Source: Duganella sp.
GTDB taxonomy: Bacteria > Pseudomonadota > Gammaproteobacteria > Burkholderiales > Burkholderiaceae_D
Length of the DNA: 64,000 bases
Assembly (NCBI GenBank): GCA_026225475.1
Contig: JAMFSU010000053.1
Location: 1 to 64,000 of the forward strand
Direction: 5' to 3'
The notes under the pieces are model-generated. The model saw only the letters and a program-made list of their open reading frames with translations, was not told the origin of the DNA and did not search any database. A program made the translations under genes and the position numbers. Shown here in pieces: positions 44,022-52,728 of this stretch. Position 1 is the first letter of the stretch; each line of letters starts with the position of its first letter.

Positions 44022-44105
44022 ATGGTTATTTTGCAGAGTGGGGAACCAGTTTACGCACTTGCTGGCGCTTTTGCCTACCCGGCATCGTCCGGCGTTACTC
44101 ACTAA
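44022..44105 (+). CDS. possible 27-aa peptide
   Basis: 27 codons from ATG 44022 to TAA 44103-44105, with a GGGAG ribosome site 5-7 nt upstream. The peptide (start MVILQSGEPVYALAG) has no known motif. It overlaps by a few bases the 3' end of the frameshifted gene on the other strand. It may be a real small gene or chance. Confidence 0.3.
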   Translation: MVILQSGEPVYALAGAFAYPASSGVTH

Positions 44106-44358
44106 GATGGCGTGTTGAGCAAGGCTATCTGCTCATCGGCGGCGTTGCGCAGCATCGTGGTGACCACAATTGACAAGCGAAACAATCCACTGGCATCAGC
44201 CTTGCCGATCGTCGGTGCGCTAACTTGTTCAATTACGGCATCGCGTGCGAGTTCAAGAAAGTCGGCAAGACGTTCTTGCCGGCCGTGGCCGAAGATCAGT
44301 GGAAGTCTTCGTGGATTGGTGGAATGGTTTTTTGCCCAGACGCGTTTGTAGCAGACAT
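44102..44358 (-). pseudogene. small gene interrupted by a one-base frameshift
   Basis: On the reverse strand ATG at 44358 follows an excellent AAAGGAG ribosome site. It reads MSATNASGQKTIPPIHEDF, then hits TGA near 44300. A one-base shift around 44301-44304 opens a frame continuing LIFGHGRQERLADFLELARD to TAG at 44102. With one extra base the product would be 85 residues, ending IALLNTPS. So it is either a decayed gene or a sequencing error. No family recognised. The alternative upstream start at 44404 in the second frame lacks a ribosome site. Confidence 0.5.
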
Positions 44359-44498
44359 GATGGCTCCTTTGTCGAAGAACGCCGTGCTCCGCTGTCAAAC
44401 TCATCCTCTCGTTATCGAGGACAGCGGCGGTATCAGCCTAACAACCCACAACAGTCTTTCAAATACCGAGCATCCACATAACGATGCGCGCTGCAAAC

Positions 44499-44537
44499 AA
44501 AAACGCATGTGAAGCTAATGACTTCACATGCGTTTTT
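44499..44537. terminator. bidirectional terminator downstream of cphA
   Basis: Perfect 16-bp stem AAAAACGCATGTGAAG / CTTCACATGCGTTTTT with a 7-nt loop. The A/T flanks let it work on both strands. It closes the cyanophycin operon on the reverse strand. Confidence 0.9.
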
Positions 44538-44565
44538 CATTTCAGTGCCAGTCTATGTTGCAGTC

Positions 44566-47136
44566 TCAGCCTTCGGCGACACGCTTGGCAATGTGCGCCA
44601 ATGCCTCTTCAATTTGATCGATCAGAATCAGGCACAGATCGCCTTCCTTGAGCGACTCCAGTGCCGTATCGATGGCCAGGAATTCACCAAACACTTCCTT
44701 GGTCACGGTGGTACGGCGGGCATTCTCCAGACCTTGACGCAACAACGCCAGCACCTCGCCATCGGCACGGCCACGCTGGCACTGATCCTGATAGAGCACC
44801 ACTTCATCGAACGCATCGCCGAGAATTTCCGTTTGCTGTCGGATGTCGATGTCGCGCCGGTCACCAGCACCGCTGATGACCACCGAGCGGCGTTTGGCGG
44901 GAATGCTTTCGACCGCCTTGACCAGCGCGTTGATCGCATCGGGATTGTGACCATAGTCGGCAATCAGCGTTGCGCCGCGATAGTCAAACAGGTTGAAGCG
45001 ACCCGGCGCGGTGCCGACATCGCTGACGAAGCTGCGCAAACCGGCGCGCACGATTGTCCAGTCCTGATTCAAGGCCCATACGGCGGCCACTGAGGCCATG
45101 GTGTTTTCCACCTGGAAACCAATGGTGCCGCTGCGGGTCAGGGGAATCTCGGTCAATGCCAGACGGGTTTCCTGTTCACCTTGGGCCGCGACGATGTCGT
45201 TGCCGTCGCGATAGATGACGCGATGGCCTTGCGCGCGGTGGGTGGCCATGATCGGGTGTTGCGGATCGAGTGCAAAGAAGATCACGGCGCCGGTGCAGCT
45301 ATGCGCCATGTCGGCCACCATCGGGTCGGCAGCATTGAGCACGGCATAGCCGGTCGGTGCGACGTTTTCGACGATCACGCGCTTGACTACGGCGAGGTCT
45401 TCCACGGTGCTGATATAGCTCAAACCGAGGTGGTCGCCCATGCCGATATTGGTGACGACGGCGACATTGCAGCGATCAAAGCCGAGTCCTTCACGCAAGA
45501 CGCCACCGCGTGCAGTTTCCAGCACGGCAGCATCGACGTCGGGATGGAACAGGACATTGCGGGCGCTGCGTGGACCGCTGCAGTCGCCGGTATCAATGCG
45601 TTGCTTGTCAATATAGACGCCGTCGGTATTAGTCATACCCACGCGCAGACCTTGCTGCGCCAGCAGATGCGTGATCAGACGCACGGTGGTGGTCTTGCCG
45701 TTAGTGCCAGCGACGGCCACGACTGGAATGCGGCCGTCATCGCCATCGGCATACATGGTCGAGATGATGGCATCGCCGACAGCGCGGCCCTTGCCATACG
45801 AGGGCGTCAAGTGCATGCGCAAACCGGGCGCGGCGTTGACTTCGACAATGCCGCCTTCCTGTTCTTCGAGTGGCTTGTGCACGCTGTTGCAGACAATGTC
45901 GACACCGCAGATGTCGAGGCCGACCATCTGTGCAGCGGCCACGGCCCGTGCTGCCAGTTCTGGATGCACGTCGTCGGTGACGTCGGTGGCAGTGCCGCCG
46001 GTGCTCAGATTGGCATTGTTGCGCAAGACGATGCGCGCGCCTTGCGGCGGGATCGATTCAGCGTCGTAGTCTTGCTTGGCCAAGGTGGCCAGCGCAATGT
46101 CGTCGAAGCGGATCTTGGTCAGCGACGTTGCATGACCATCGCCGCGCAAGGGGTCACTATTGACGGCATCGACCAGTTGGCGAATCGTGTGCACGCCATC
46201 GCCGATGACTTGCGGCGGATCGCGACGGGCGGCGGCAACTAAGTTCTTGCCGATCACCAATAGACGATAGTCGTGACCGGGCAGATAGCGTTCGACGATG
46301 ATTTCGTCACTAATGCGCACGGCGGCGTTGAAGGCCGCGCTGATTTGTTCTTGGGTGCTGATGTTGACGGCAACGCCTTTGCCCTGGTTGCCATCGCGCG
46401 GCTTGATGACGACCGGTGCGGCGATTTCCTGCGCAGCAATCCAGGCATCTTCCACGGTTTCCACCACACGGCCATTCGGTACCGGCACGCCAGCGGCGTG
46501 CAACAGCATTTTGGTCAATTCCTTGTCTTGCGCAATCGATTCGGCAATGGCGCTGGTGTCGCTGGTTTCGGCCGCTTGAATGCGTTTCTGGCGGCTGCCC
46601 CAGCCAAATTGCACCATGCTGCCGTCAGTCAGGCGGCGAAACGGGATGCCGCGCTTGAGTGCCGCGGTCACGATAGAGCCGGTGCTGGGGCCGAGTCGGA
46701 CATCTTCGTCCAGTTCACGCAGACGCTTGAGTGCATCAGCCAGATCGAATGCCTGATCCTCGGCCGACGCTGTGCATAGTGCTTGCGCCAGTTCGAAGGC
46801 GAGACGGCCAACCACTTCTTCGCTGTATTCGACAATGACTTGATAGACGCCGGCCTCAACGGTGGGTACCGTGCGGCTGAACGTGACCGGGCAGCCAGCC
46901 TGGGCTTGCAGCCCGAGTGCGGCGGCTTCAAGCGCATGCGCCATCGAGACTGCCTTGACGGCACCGGCCGGTTGCAGGAAGCCGATGTGCGGGAAGCGCG
47001 CGCGCAGGCGCACTTCGAATCCGGGCAGCGATTCAATGGCGCGCTCGGGTTCAGTACAGGACACGATGGCTTCAATCGCCGTGTGTCTGCTCCAGAGGTT
47101 TGGGCCGCGCAATACGCGAATACGAGAAACGTCCAT
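44566..47136 (-). CDS. cphA: cyanophycin synthetase CphA
   Basis: 856 residues from ATG 47136 (AGGAAG upstream). It polymerises Asp and Arg into cyanophycin using ATP. An N-terminal domain (about 1-150) precedes an ATP-grasp domain (about 215-470, VVIKPRDGNQGKGVAVN) that adds Asp, then a Mur-ligase-like domain (P-loop AGTNGKTTTVRL) that adds Arg, with the full Mur C-terminal domain (LIADYGHNPDAI onward). Length matches complete CphA. It is the second of two tandem synthetase genes, 84 bp after cphA'. Confidence 0.93.
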   Translation of the reverse strand: MDVSRIRVLRGPNLWSRHTAIEAIVSCTEPERAIESLPGFEVRLRARFPHIGFLQPAGAVKAVSMAHALEAAALGLQAQAGCPVTFSRTVPTVEAGVYQVIVEYSEEVVGRLAFELAQALCTASAEDQAFDLADALKRLRELDEDVRLGPSTGSIVTAALKRGIPFRRLTDGSMVQFGWGSRQKRIQAAETSDTSAIAESIAQDKELTKMLLHAAGVPVPNGRVVETVEDAWIAAQEIAAPVVIKPRDGNQGKGVAVNISTQEQISAAFNAAVRISDEIIVERYLPGHDYRLLVIGKNLVAAARRDPPQVIGDGVHTIRQLVDAVNSDPLRGDGHATSLTKIRFDDIALATLAKQDYDAESIPPQGARIVLRNNANLSTGGTATDVTDDVHPELAARAVAAAQMVGLDICGVDIVCNSVHKPLEEQEGGIVEVNAAPGLRMHLTPSYGKGRAVGDAIISTMYADGDDGRIPVVAVAGTNGKTTTVRLITHLLAQQGLRVGMTNTDGVYIDKQRIDTGDCSGPRSARNVLFHPDVDAAVLETARGGVLREGLGFDRCNVAVVTNIGMGDHLGLSYISTVEDLAVVKRVIVENVAPTGYAVLNAADPMVADMAHSCTGAVIFFALDPQHPIMATHRAQGHRVIYRDGNDIVAAQGEQETRLALTEIPLTRSGTIGFQVENTMASVAAVWALNQDWTIVRAGLRSFVSDVGTAPGRFNLFDYRGATLIADYGHNPDAINALVKAVESIPAKRRSVVISGAGDRRDIDIRQQTEILGDAFDEVVLYQDQCQRGRADGEVLALLRQGLENARRTTVTKEVFGEFLAIDTALESLKEGDLCLILIDQIEEALAHIAKRVAEG

Positions 47137-47220
47137 CAACAAGTCTTCCTGAATAAGTCCTGAGCCATACTGGCCCGTAGTTTTTTTGCCCGGTGTCGCT
47201 GCTATTGCTGCTGCAATTGT

Positions 47221-49419
47221 TCAGACCGATTGTGCCTTGCGTTTTTTGCCTTGCTCTTCTGCCTGCTCGGTGCCAAACAGTTCGATGCCGGCGCGAATCA
47301 GCTCGGCTGTGATACCCAGCGCCCATGCTGCGGCCACTGCCGCCAGCACGTTTTCGATCTGGAAGCCGACGGCGCCGCCGCCGGTGATGGGGATGGCGGC
47401 AACGGTGCTAACCAGAATTTCCTTGTCGCTTGCGGCCAGGATGACGTCGCCATTGCGCAGGAACACGCCGCGCTTGCCCGCTTGTAGGTGCGCAGCCATG
47501 ACTGGTGCGCTGGCGTCATTGGCGAAGAAGATCACTTCACCATCGCACAGGCTGGCCATGTCGGCGACCAGCGCATCGTCGGCATTGAGCACGGCCACAC
47601 CGTCGGGCAACACCACGTCGACCTGGGTGCGCTTGACCTTGGTGGCCATTTGTTCGGCATTGTCGATGTAATACTCAGGCAAGCTGTCGGCCGGATCGAT
47701 ATTGGCCACTACGCCGACCTGACAGCGGTCGTAGGCGAGACCTTCAGCGAGGATGGACACGCTGCCGTTTTCAAATACCGCCGCTTCGACGGCGCGATTG
47801 AGCAGAACCCGGTGCGCGGCACCCCAGGTGGCGCGATTGCCTTGTTCCACCAGGCGTTGGCCGAAATACAGCCCGTCGCCGCAAGCCAGACCGACATGCT
47901 TGCCGCTCAAATGGATGATGCGGGCGATCAGGCGTGCAATCGTGGTCTTGCCGTGGGTGCCGGTGACGCCGACGATAGGAATGCGGCCGGTGTCTTCTGG
48001 TTTGAACAGATGTTCGATGATGGCCTGGCCGACCGGGCGCGGTTTGCCTTCCGACGGTTTCAAGTGCATCAGCAGGCCGGGGCCGGCGTTGACTTCGACG
48101 ATGGCGGCGCGCTGTTCATCGAGCGGACGCGAAATATCTTCAGCAACGATATCGACACCGGCGATATCGAGCCCAACCACGCGCGCTGCCAAGGCGGCTG
48201 TGGCGGCGACACTTGGATGGACTTGGTCGGTGACGTCGATGGCGACATTGCCGTTGCGCAGCAGCAGCACTTTCTTGCCACTTGGCGGTATCGATGTGGC
48301 GCTCAAGCCTTGGCGTTCCAGTTCCAGGCGGGCCGCCGGCTCACGTTCCAGAATTACCGGGTTGAGCGGATGTTCTTCCAGATCGCCACGGCGCGGATCG
48401 GTGTTGACCACGTCAATTAGTTGGGCAATCGTCGACTGGCCGTCGCCGACCACAAAGATCGGCTCGCCACGTGCCGCCGCAGCGAGCTTGCCGCCGACGA
48501 TCAGCAGGCGATGTTCGTTGCCGCGAATGAACCGCTCGACCAGTACGCTGCTGCCTTCTTCGAGCGCCGCCTTGTAGGCAGTCTCGACTTCGGCGCGGGT
48601 GTTGAGGTCAATGAACACGCCGCGGCCATGGTTGGCATCGGATGGCTTGACCACCACTGGCAGGCCGATGTCTTCGGCAGCTTCCCAGGCATCTTCCGGG
48701 CTATCGACCATGCGGCCTTCGGGAATCGCCACGCCGCATGATTGCAGCAGGGTCTTGGTCAAATCCTTGTCGCGCGAGATGCTTTCGGCAATCGCGCTGG
48801 TCTGGTCGGTTTCTGCGGTCCAGATCCGGCGTTGCTCGATGCCATGGCCAAGCTGCACCAGATTGCCTTCGGACAGGCGGATCGACGGGATGCGGCGCTC
48901 ATCGGCGGCATCGACGATGCAGGCGGTGCTGGGGCCGAGGCAGAGTGAATCGACCATGTCGCGCAATGTCGCTACGGCAGCATCAACGTCGAACGGACGG
49001 TCTTCGATGGCGGCCATCACCAGATCGCGGCCAGCGTGCAGCGCGGCACGCGTGACTTGTTCATGGCGCGCCCGCACCACGACTTTATAGACGCCGCGCA
49101 CCGAGGTTTCGCGGGCTTTGCCGAAGCCGCCCGGTAAACCTGCCAGGTTTTGCAGTTCCAGCGTGACGTGTTCCATGATATGGCCGGGCCAGGTGCCTTC
49201 TTCCAGCCGTTGCAGGAAACCGCCGCGTTCGCCATAGCTGCAGCGGTGTTCGATCAACGACGGCAACCAGCCGGTCAGTCGTTCATTGAAGCCGGGAATG
49301 ATGTTGGACGGAAAGTCTTCCAGTTCTCCGATATCGATCCACACTTCGAGGGCTGGCCGGTAAGTCCAGATGTTGGGCCCTTGCAAAGGCAGAATACGGA
49401 GAAATTCTATATTTTTCAT
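47221..49419 (-). CDS. cyanophycin synthetase paralogue CphA'
   Basis: 732 residues. It has the N-terminal domain (LQGPNIWTYRPALEV; GTWPGHIMEHVTLELQ), ATP-grasp (VVVKPSDANHGRGVFID) and the Mur central domain with P-loop GVTGTHGKTTIARL. The chain ends after ENVLAAVAAAWALG and a Lys-rich tail, so the Mur-ligase C-terminal domain of about 150 residues is missing. This is the short CphA' form paired with CphA in betaproteobacteria. First gene of the pair; its upstream region faces the ABC transporter gene. Confidence 0.88.
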   Translation of the reverse strand: MKNIEFLRILPLQGPNIWTYRPALEVWIDIGELEDFPSNIIPGFNERLTGWLPSLIEHRCSYGERGGFLQRLEEGTWPGHIMEHVTLELQNLAGLPGGFGKARETSVRGVYKVVVRARHEQVTRAALHAGRDLVMAAIEDRPFDVDAAVATLRDMVDSLCLGPSTACIVDAADERRIPSIRLSEGNLVQLGHGIEQRRIWTAETDQTSAIAESISRDKDLTKTLLQSCGVAIPEGRMVDSPEDAWEAAEDIGLPVVVKPSDANHGRGVFIDLNTRAEVETAYKAALEEGSSVLVERFIRGNEHRLLIVGGKLAAAARGEPIFVVGDGQSTIAQLIDVVNTDPRRGDLEEHPLNPVILEREPAARLELERQGLSATSIPPSGKKVLLLRNGNVAIDVTDQVHPSVAATAALAARVVGLDIAGVDIVAEDISRPLDEQRAAIVEVNAGPGLLMHLKPSEGKPRPVGQAIIEHLFKPEDTGRIPIVGVTGTHGKTTIARLIARIIHLSGKHVGLACGDGLYFGQRLVEQGNRATWGAAHRVLLNRAVEAAVFENGSVSILAEGLAYDRCQVGVVANIDPADSLPEYYIDNAEQMATKVKRTQVDVVLPDGVAVLNADDALVADMASLCDGEVIFFANDASAPVMAAHLQAGKRGVFLRNGDVILAASDKEILVSTVAAIPITGGGAVGFQIENVLAAVAAAWALGITAELIRAGIELFGTEQAEEQGKKRKAQSV

Positions 49420-49897
49420 GTGTAAGCACGTAGGCCGCTGGGCGTTGTCTGTTCTTTCGTTCCAAGCATGAGTAACGCATTAGGTGTCGATTGGTTTACT
49501 TGCGCACAATAAAACACGCGCAATTAAAGCCAGGACTTACCAATGTTGGCTTGGTTTTCTACGGCTAATGAGACTAATTTATATCGCATTAAGGCCGCAA
49601 ACTTTCAAAATATCGAAATATCACGATATTGTCGCAGACTGTTTCGTGTCTTGCATGCAAAAAAATCAGCAGCTAGTCAGGTTTTCTTGATGACTTTATA
49701 GAATCTGTGTCATCTATTTAATGCACTAATGCGTTTTAATTGAATAGGATTGATCGATAGATAGATCAAAATAGAATGATGTTTGCACAATAATTGTGCG
49801 AGATCGATACGATATAATAGGCGCGGCATCCGTTGCTGGCAAAAAATGCCTGCAAATTCAATCTTCACTGTCCGCACCGGACATCTATGCCGTTCAG
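49420..49897. other. divergent control region of the cyanophycin locus
   Basis: 478 bp, strikingly AT-rich, between cphA' and the ABC transporter gene. Three dyads are visible: AATATCG-N8-CGATATT (49609-49630), TTGATC-N8-GATCAA (49750-49769) and GCACAAT-A-ATTGTGC (49785-49799). The last lies just upstream of TATAAT at 49813-49818. No gene is seen. Confidence 0.6.
49785..49818 (+). promoter_or_regulatory. operator palindrome and -10 of ABC transporter gene
   Basis: 15-bp perfect palindrome GCACAATAATTGTGC occupies the place of the -35 region of a perfect TATAAT (49813-49818). No good -35 hexamer is seen at 17 bp, so an activator-dependent or repressed promoter is plausible. Confidence 0.5.
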
Positions 49898-52174
49898 ATG
49901 AATAGAGACTCTCCACTACTCCCGACCCCAAGTAATTTGCCCGCCACATGGCGCGCACAAGTGCAGGCGCAATTGCTCGCCGACGAAAATGTCATCACAT
50001 GGCTGGCGCTGGACCTGGATGTGTCGCTGCATTTCGCCCAGGGTTTGCTGCTGGCGACCGACCGCCGTTTGCTGGCTTGTTCGGGTGCTGGTGCCAATAA
50101 CTGGAGCGCATGGGAGTATCGCGCCGGTTTGCAGCTCAAACATGCCGACCATGCTGGTGTCGGTAGTCTGGAATTGCAGGATGCTCAGTCGCGGCTGGCC
50201 TTGTGGCGTTATACGCTGGCACAGAATCCGGCGGCCTTGCGCCTGATCAATCAGTTCGACCTGCAGCGCGATGCGCTGCTATCGGGGCAACTGGCCGAGC
50301 CGGATGAGCAAGACTTGTGTCCGCAATGCAAGGCGCCGATTCCGGCCGGCCAAGAAAGCTGCGCGATTTGCCCGGAGGCCAAGGAAGCGCCGCCATCGAC
50401 CTGGGCACTGTTCCGGCTCACGCGCTTTGCCAAGCCGTACAAGGGTTCCTTGCTGCTGGGATTCCTGCTGACGCTGGCGTCGACCGCTGCCACTTTGGTG
50501 CCGCCGTACATGACGATGCCGTTGATGGACAATGTGCTGATTCCATTCCAGAACGGTGCGCCGCTCAATGCGCATCTGGCCGGTTTGTATCTGAGCGGCT
50601 TGCTCGGCTCGGCCATGGTCGCCTGGGTGCTTGGCTGGGGCCGCACGTATATCCTGGCGCTGGTCAGCGAACGTATTGGCGCGGATTTGCGCACCAGCAC
50701 TTATGAACATTTGCTGCGGCTGTCGCAGGAATATTTCGGCGGCAAGCGCACGGGTGACCTGATGGCGCGTATCGGTTCGGAAACCGATCGTATCTGTGTG
50801 TTCCTGTCGCTGCATTTGCTCGATTTCATCATCGACGTTTTGATGATTATCATGACGTCCGCGATTCTGATCTCCATCAATCCCTGGCTGGCGCTGGTGA
50901 CCTTGTTGCCGCTACCGTTCATTGCCTGGATGATTCATGTGGTGCGTGACCGTCTGCGCCATGGGTTCGAGAAGATTGACCGGATCTGGTCCGAAGTCAC
51001 CAATGTGCTGGCCGATACCATTCCCGGCATTCGCGTGGTCAAGGCATTTGCGCAAGAAAAGCGCGAAGCGGCGCGCTTCAAGGAGGCTAATCGACACAAT
51101 CTGGTGGTCAATGATCGGGTCAATCGGATCTGGTCTTTGTTTACGCCGACAGTCACCATGCTGACCGAAGTCGGCTTGCTGGTGGTGTGGGTATTCGGTA
51201 TCTGGCAGGTGTCGCACAACCAGATCACGGTGGGTGTGTTGACGGCCTTCCTGGCGTATATCAGCCGTTTCTATACGCGCCTTGACTCGATGAGCCGTAT
51301 TGTTTCTGTGACGCAAAAAGCGGCCGCTGGCGCCAAGCGCATCTTTGACATTCTTGATCATGTATCGAGCGTGCCAGAACCTGCTAATCCAGTGCATATC
51401 GCGCACGTCAAAGGTGCGATCGAATTGCGCAATGTCGGTTTCCGTTATGGCAACCGTTCGGTGATGCGCGGTGTCGACCTGTCGATTGCACCCGGTGAGA
51501 TGATCGGCCTGGTCGGTCACAGCGGGTCAGGCAAGAGCACCATGGTCAATCTGATTTGCCGCTTCTACGATGTTTCGGAAGGGGCGATTCGTATTGACGG
51601 CGTCGATATCCGTTCGTTACCGATCTCGGAATACCGTCGCAATATCGGCCTGGTGTTGCAGGAGCCGTTCTTGTTCTTTGGCACGATTGCCGAAAATATC
51701 GCCTACGGCAAGCCAGACGCCACGCGCGCCGACATCATTGCCGCTGCGCGCGCCGCCCATGCGCATGAATTCATTTTGCGCTTGCCGCATGGTTATGATT
51801 CGCTGGTCGGTGAGCGCGGTCAGGCCTTGTCGGGTGGTGAGCGTCAGCGTATTTCGATTGCCCGTGCACTGTTGATTGATCCGCGTTTCCTGATTCTTGA
51901 TGAGGCGACGTCGTCGGTCGATACCACCACGGAAAAGGAAATTCAAAAAGCGCTCGATAATCTGGTCAAGGGCCGTACCACGATTGCAATTGCGCATCGT
52001 TTGTCGACCTTGCGCAAAGCGGATCGCATTGTGGTGCTGGATCGCGGCCAGGTGGTGGAAGTTGGTCCGCATGAGGAGCTGATGGCCAAAGGAGGCGCTT
52101 ATTACCGCCTGTATCAGGCGCAAGTGCGCAATCCGGATGGCGAAGTGCAGGGCAGTGATGAAGGTGGCGAATAA
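49898..52174 (+). CDS. cyanophycin-associated ABC transporter (exporter type)
   Basis: 758 residues from ATG 49898; a longer frame from GTG 49796 would run through the TATAAT. An N-terminal domain (about 1-150) and a Cys-rich knuckle CPQCKAPIPAGQESCAIC precede a six-segment ABC membrane domain (about 190-475) and an ATPase with Walker A GHSGSGKST, signature LSGGERQRISIARAL and Walker B FLILDEATSSVD. Homologues occur beside cphA genes in betaproteobacteria and are annotated as cyanophycin-metabolism associated. The substrate is unknown. The next gene starts 2 bp after its stop. Confidence 0.85.
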   Translation: MNRDSPLLPTPSNLPATWRAQVQAQLLADENVITWLALDLDVSLHFAQGLLLATDRRLLACSGAGANNWSAWEYRAGLQLKHADHAGVGSLELQDAQSRLALWRYTLAQNPAALRLINQFDLQRDALLSGQLAEPDEQDLCPQCKAPIPAGQESCAICPEAKEAPPSTWALFRLTRFAKPYKGSLLLGFLLTLASTAATLVPPYMTMPLMDNVLIPFQNGAPLNAHLAGLYLSGLLGSAMVAWVLGWGRTYILALVSERIGADLRTSTYEHLLRLSQEYFGGKRTGDLMARIGSETDRICVFLSLHLLDFIIDVLMIIMTSAILISINPWLALVTLLPLPFIAWMIHVVRDRLRHGFEKIDRIWSEVTNVLADTIPGIRVVKAFAQEKREAARFKEANRHNLVVNDRVNRIWSLFTPTVTMLTEVGLLVVWVFGIWQVSHNQITVGVLTAFLAYISRFYTRLDSMSRIVSVTQKAAAGAKRIFDILDHVSSVPEPANPVHIAHVKGAIELRNVGFRYGNRSVMRGVDLSIAPGEMIGLVGHSGSGKSTMVNLICRFYDVSEGAIRIDGVDIRSLPISEYRRNIGLVLQEPFLFFGTIAENIAYGKPDATRADIIAAARAAHAHEFILRLPHGYDSLVGERGQALSGGERQRISIARALLIDPRFLILDEATSSVDTTTEKEIQKALDNLVKGRTTIAIAHRLSTLRKADRIVVLDRGQVVEVGPHEELMAKGGAYYRLYQAQVRNPDGEVQGSDEGGE

Positions 52175-52176
52175 CC

Positions 52177-52665
52177 ATGACGACAGATAGCAATACGCCA
52201 ATGCAGCATTTTCAATTGCGCCATAACGATTTTGGCCGACTGGTTTTCATTGCCGCTGACGGGGTGGAGTATGAAGGTGCGATTTCGGTCCGGGCGTTTC
52301 CTATCGGTGCGCCGGAGCAGGGTATTGCCCTGATGAGTGCGGAAGGTCATGAATTGGCCTGGATTGAGCAATGGACGGATGTGTCGCCGCAGATCAGGGC
52401 AATCATCGAGCAGGACCTGGCTGTGCGTGAGTTCATGCCGCAGATCAGCCGCATCCGTGAGGTATCGAGCTATTCCACGCCGACCGTCTGGCGTGTTGAA
52501 ACTAACCGTGGTGACACGGCGTTTACGCTCAAGGGCGAGGAAGATATTCGGCGTTTGCCGCAGTCAGCGTTATTGATTGCGGACAGTCATGGAATTCAGT
52601 TTTTGATCCGAGATATCAATGCGCTGGACAAGCAGAGTCGCAAGATTCTGGATCGGTTTTTGTAG
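52177..52665 (+). CDS. DUF1854 family protein, cyanophycin-associated
   Basis: 162 residues, soluble, no signal peptide. Family features are FQLRHNDFGRLVF, GAISVRAFPIGAPEQGIALMSAEG and SRKILDRFL at the end. It occurs with the exporter-like gene at cyanophycin loci; function unknown, possibly an accessory subunit. The start is 2 bp after the transporter stop, so the two are one operon. Confidence 0.85.
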   Translation: MTTDSNTPMQHFQLRHNDFGRLVFIAADGVEYEGAISVRAFPIGAPEQGIALMSAEGHELAWIEQWTDVSPQIRAIIEQDLAVREFMPQISRIREVSSYSTPTVWRVETNRGDTAFTLKGEEDIRRLPQSALLIADSHGIQFLIRDINALDKQSRKILDRFL

Positions 52666-52728
52666 CATCACTTTGTCGACGCCCTGTGCGCGCAGCAGCG
52701 CACAGCGGTGCGGGGGCGTCCGGGTGGT

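Noticed and set aside
45181..46242. 353-codon forward frame inside cphA
   Set aside because: Antisense to a well-supported gene and without a ribosome site or recognisable motif.
47488..48420. 310-codon forward frame inside cphA'
   Set aside because: Antisense shadow with His/Asp-biased composition; no motif.
49796..49897. Longer start for the ABC transporter at GTG 49796
   Set aside because: The added codons cover the palindrome and TATAAT, so they are more likely promoter and leader.
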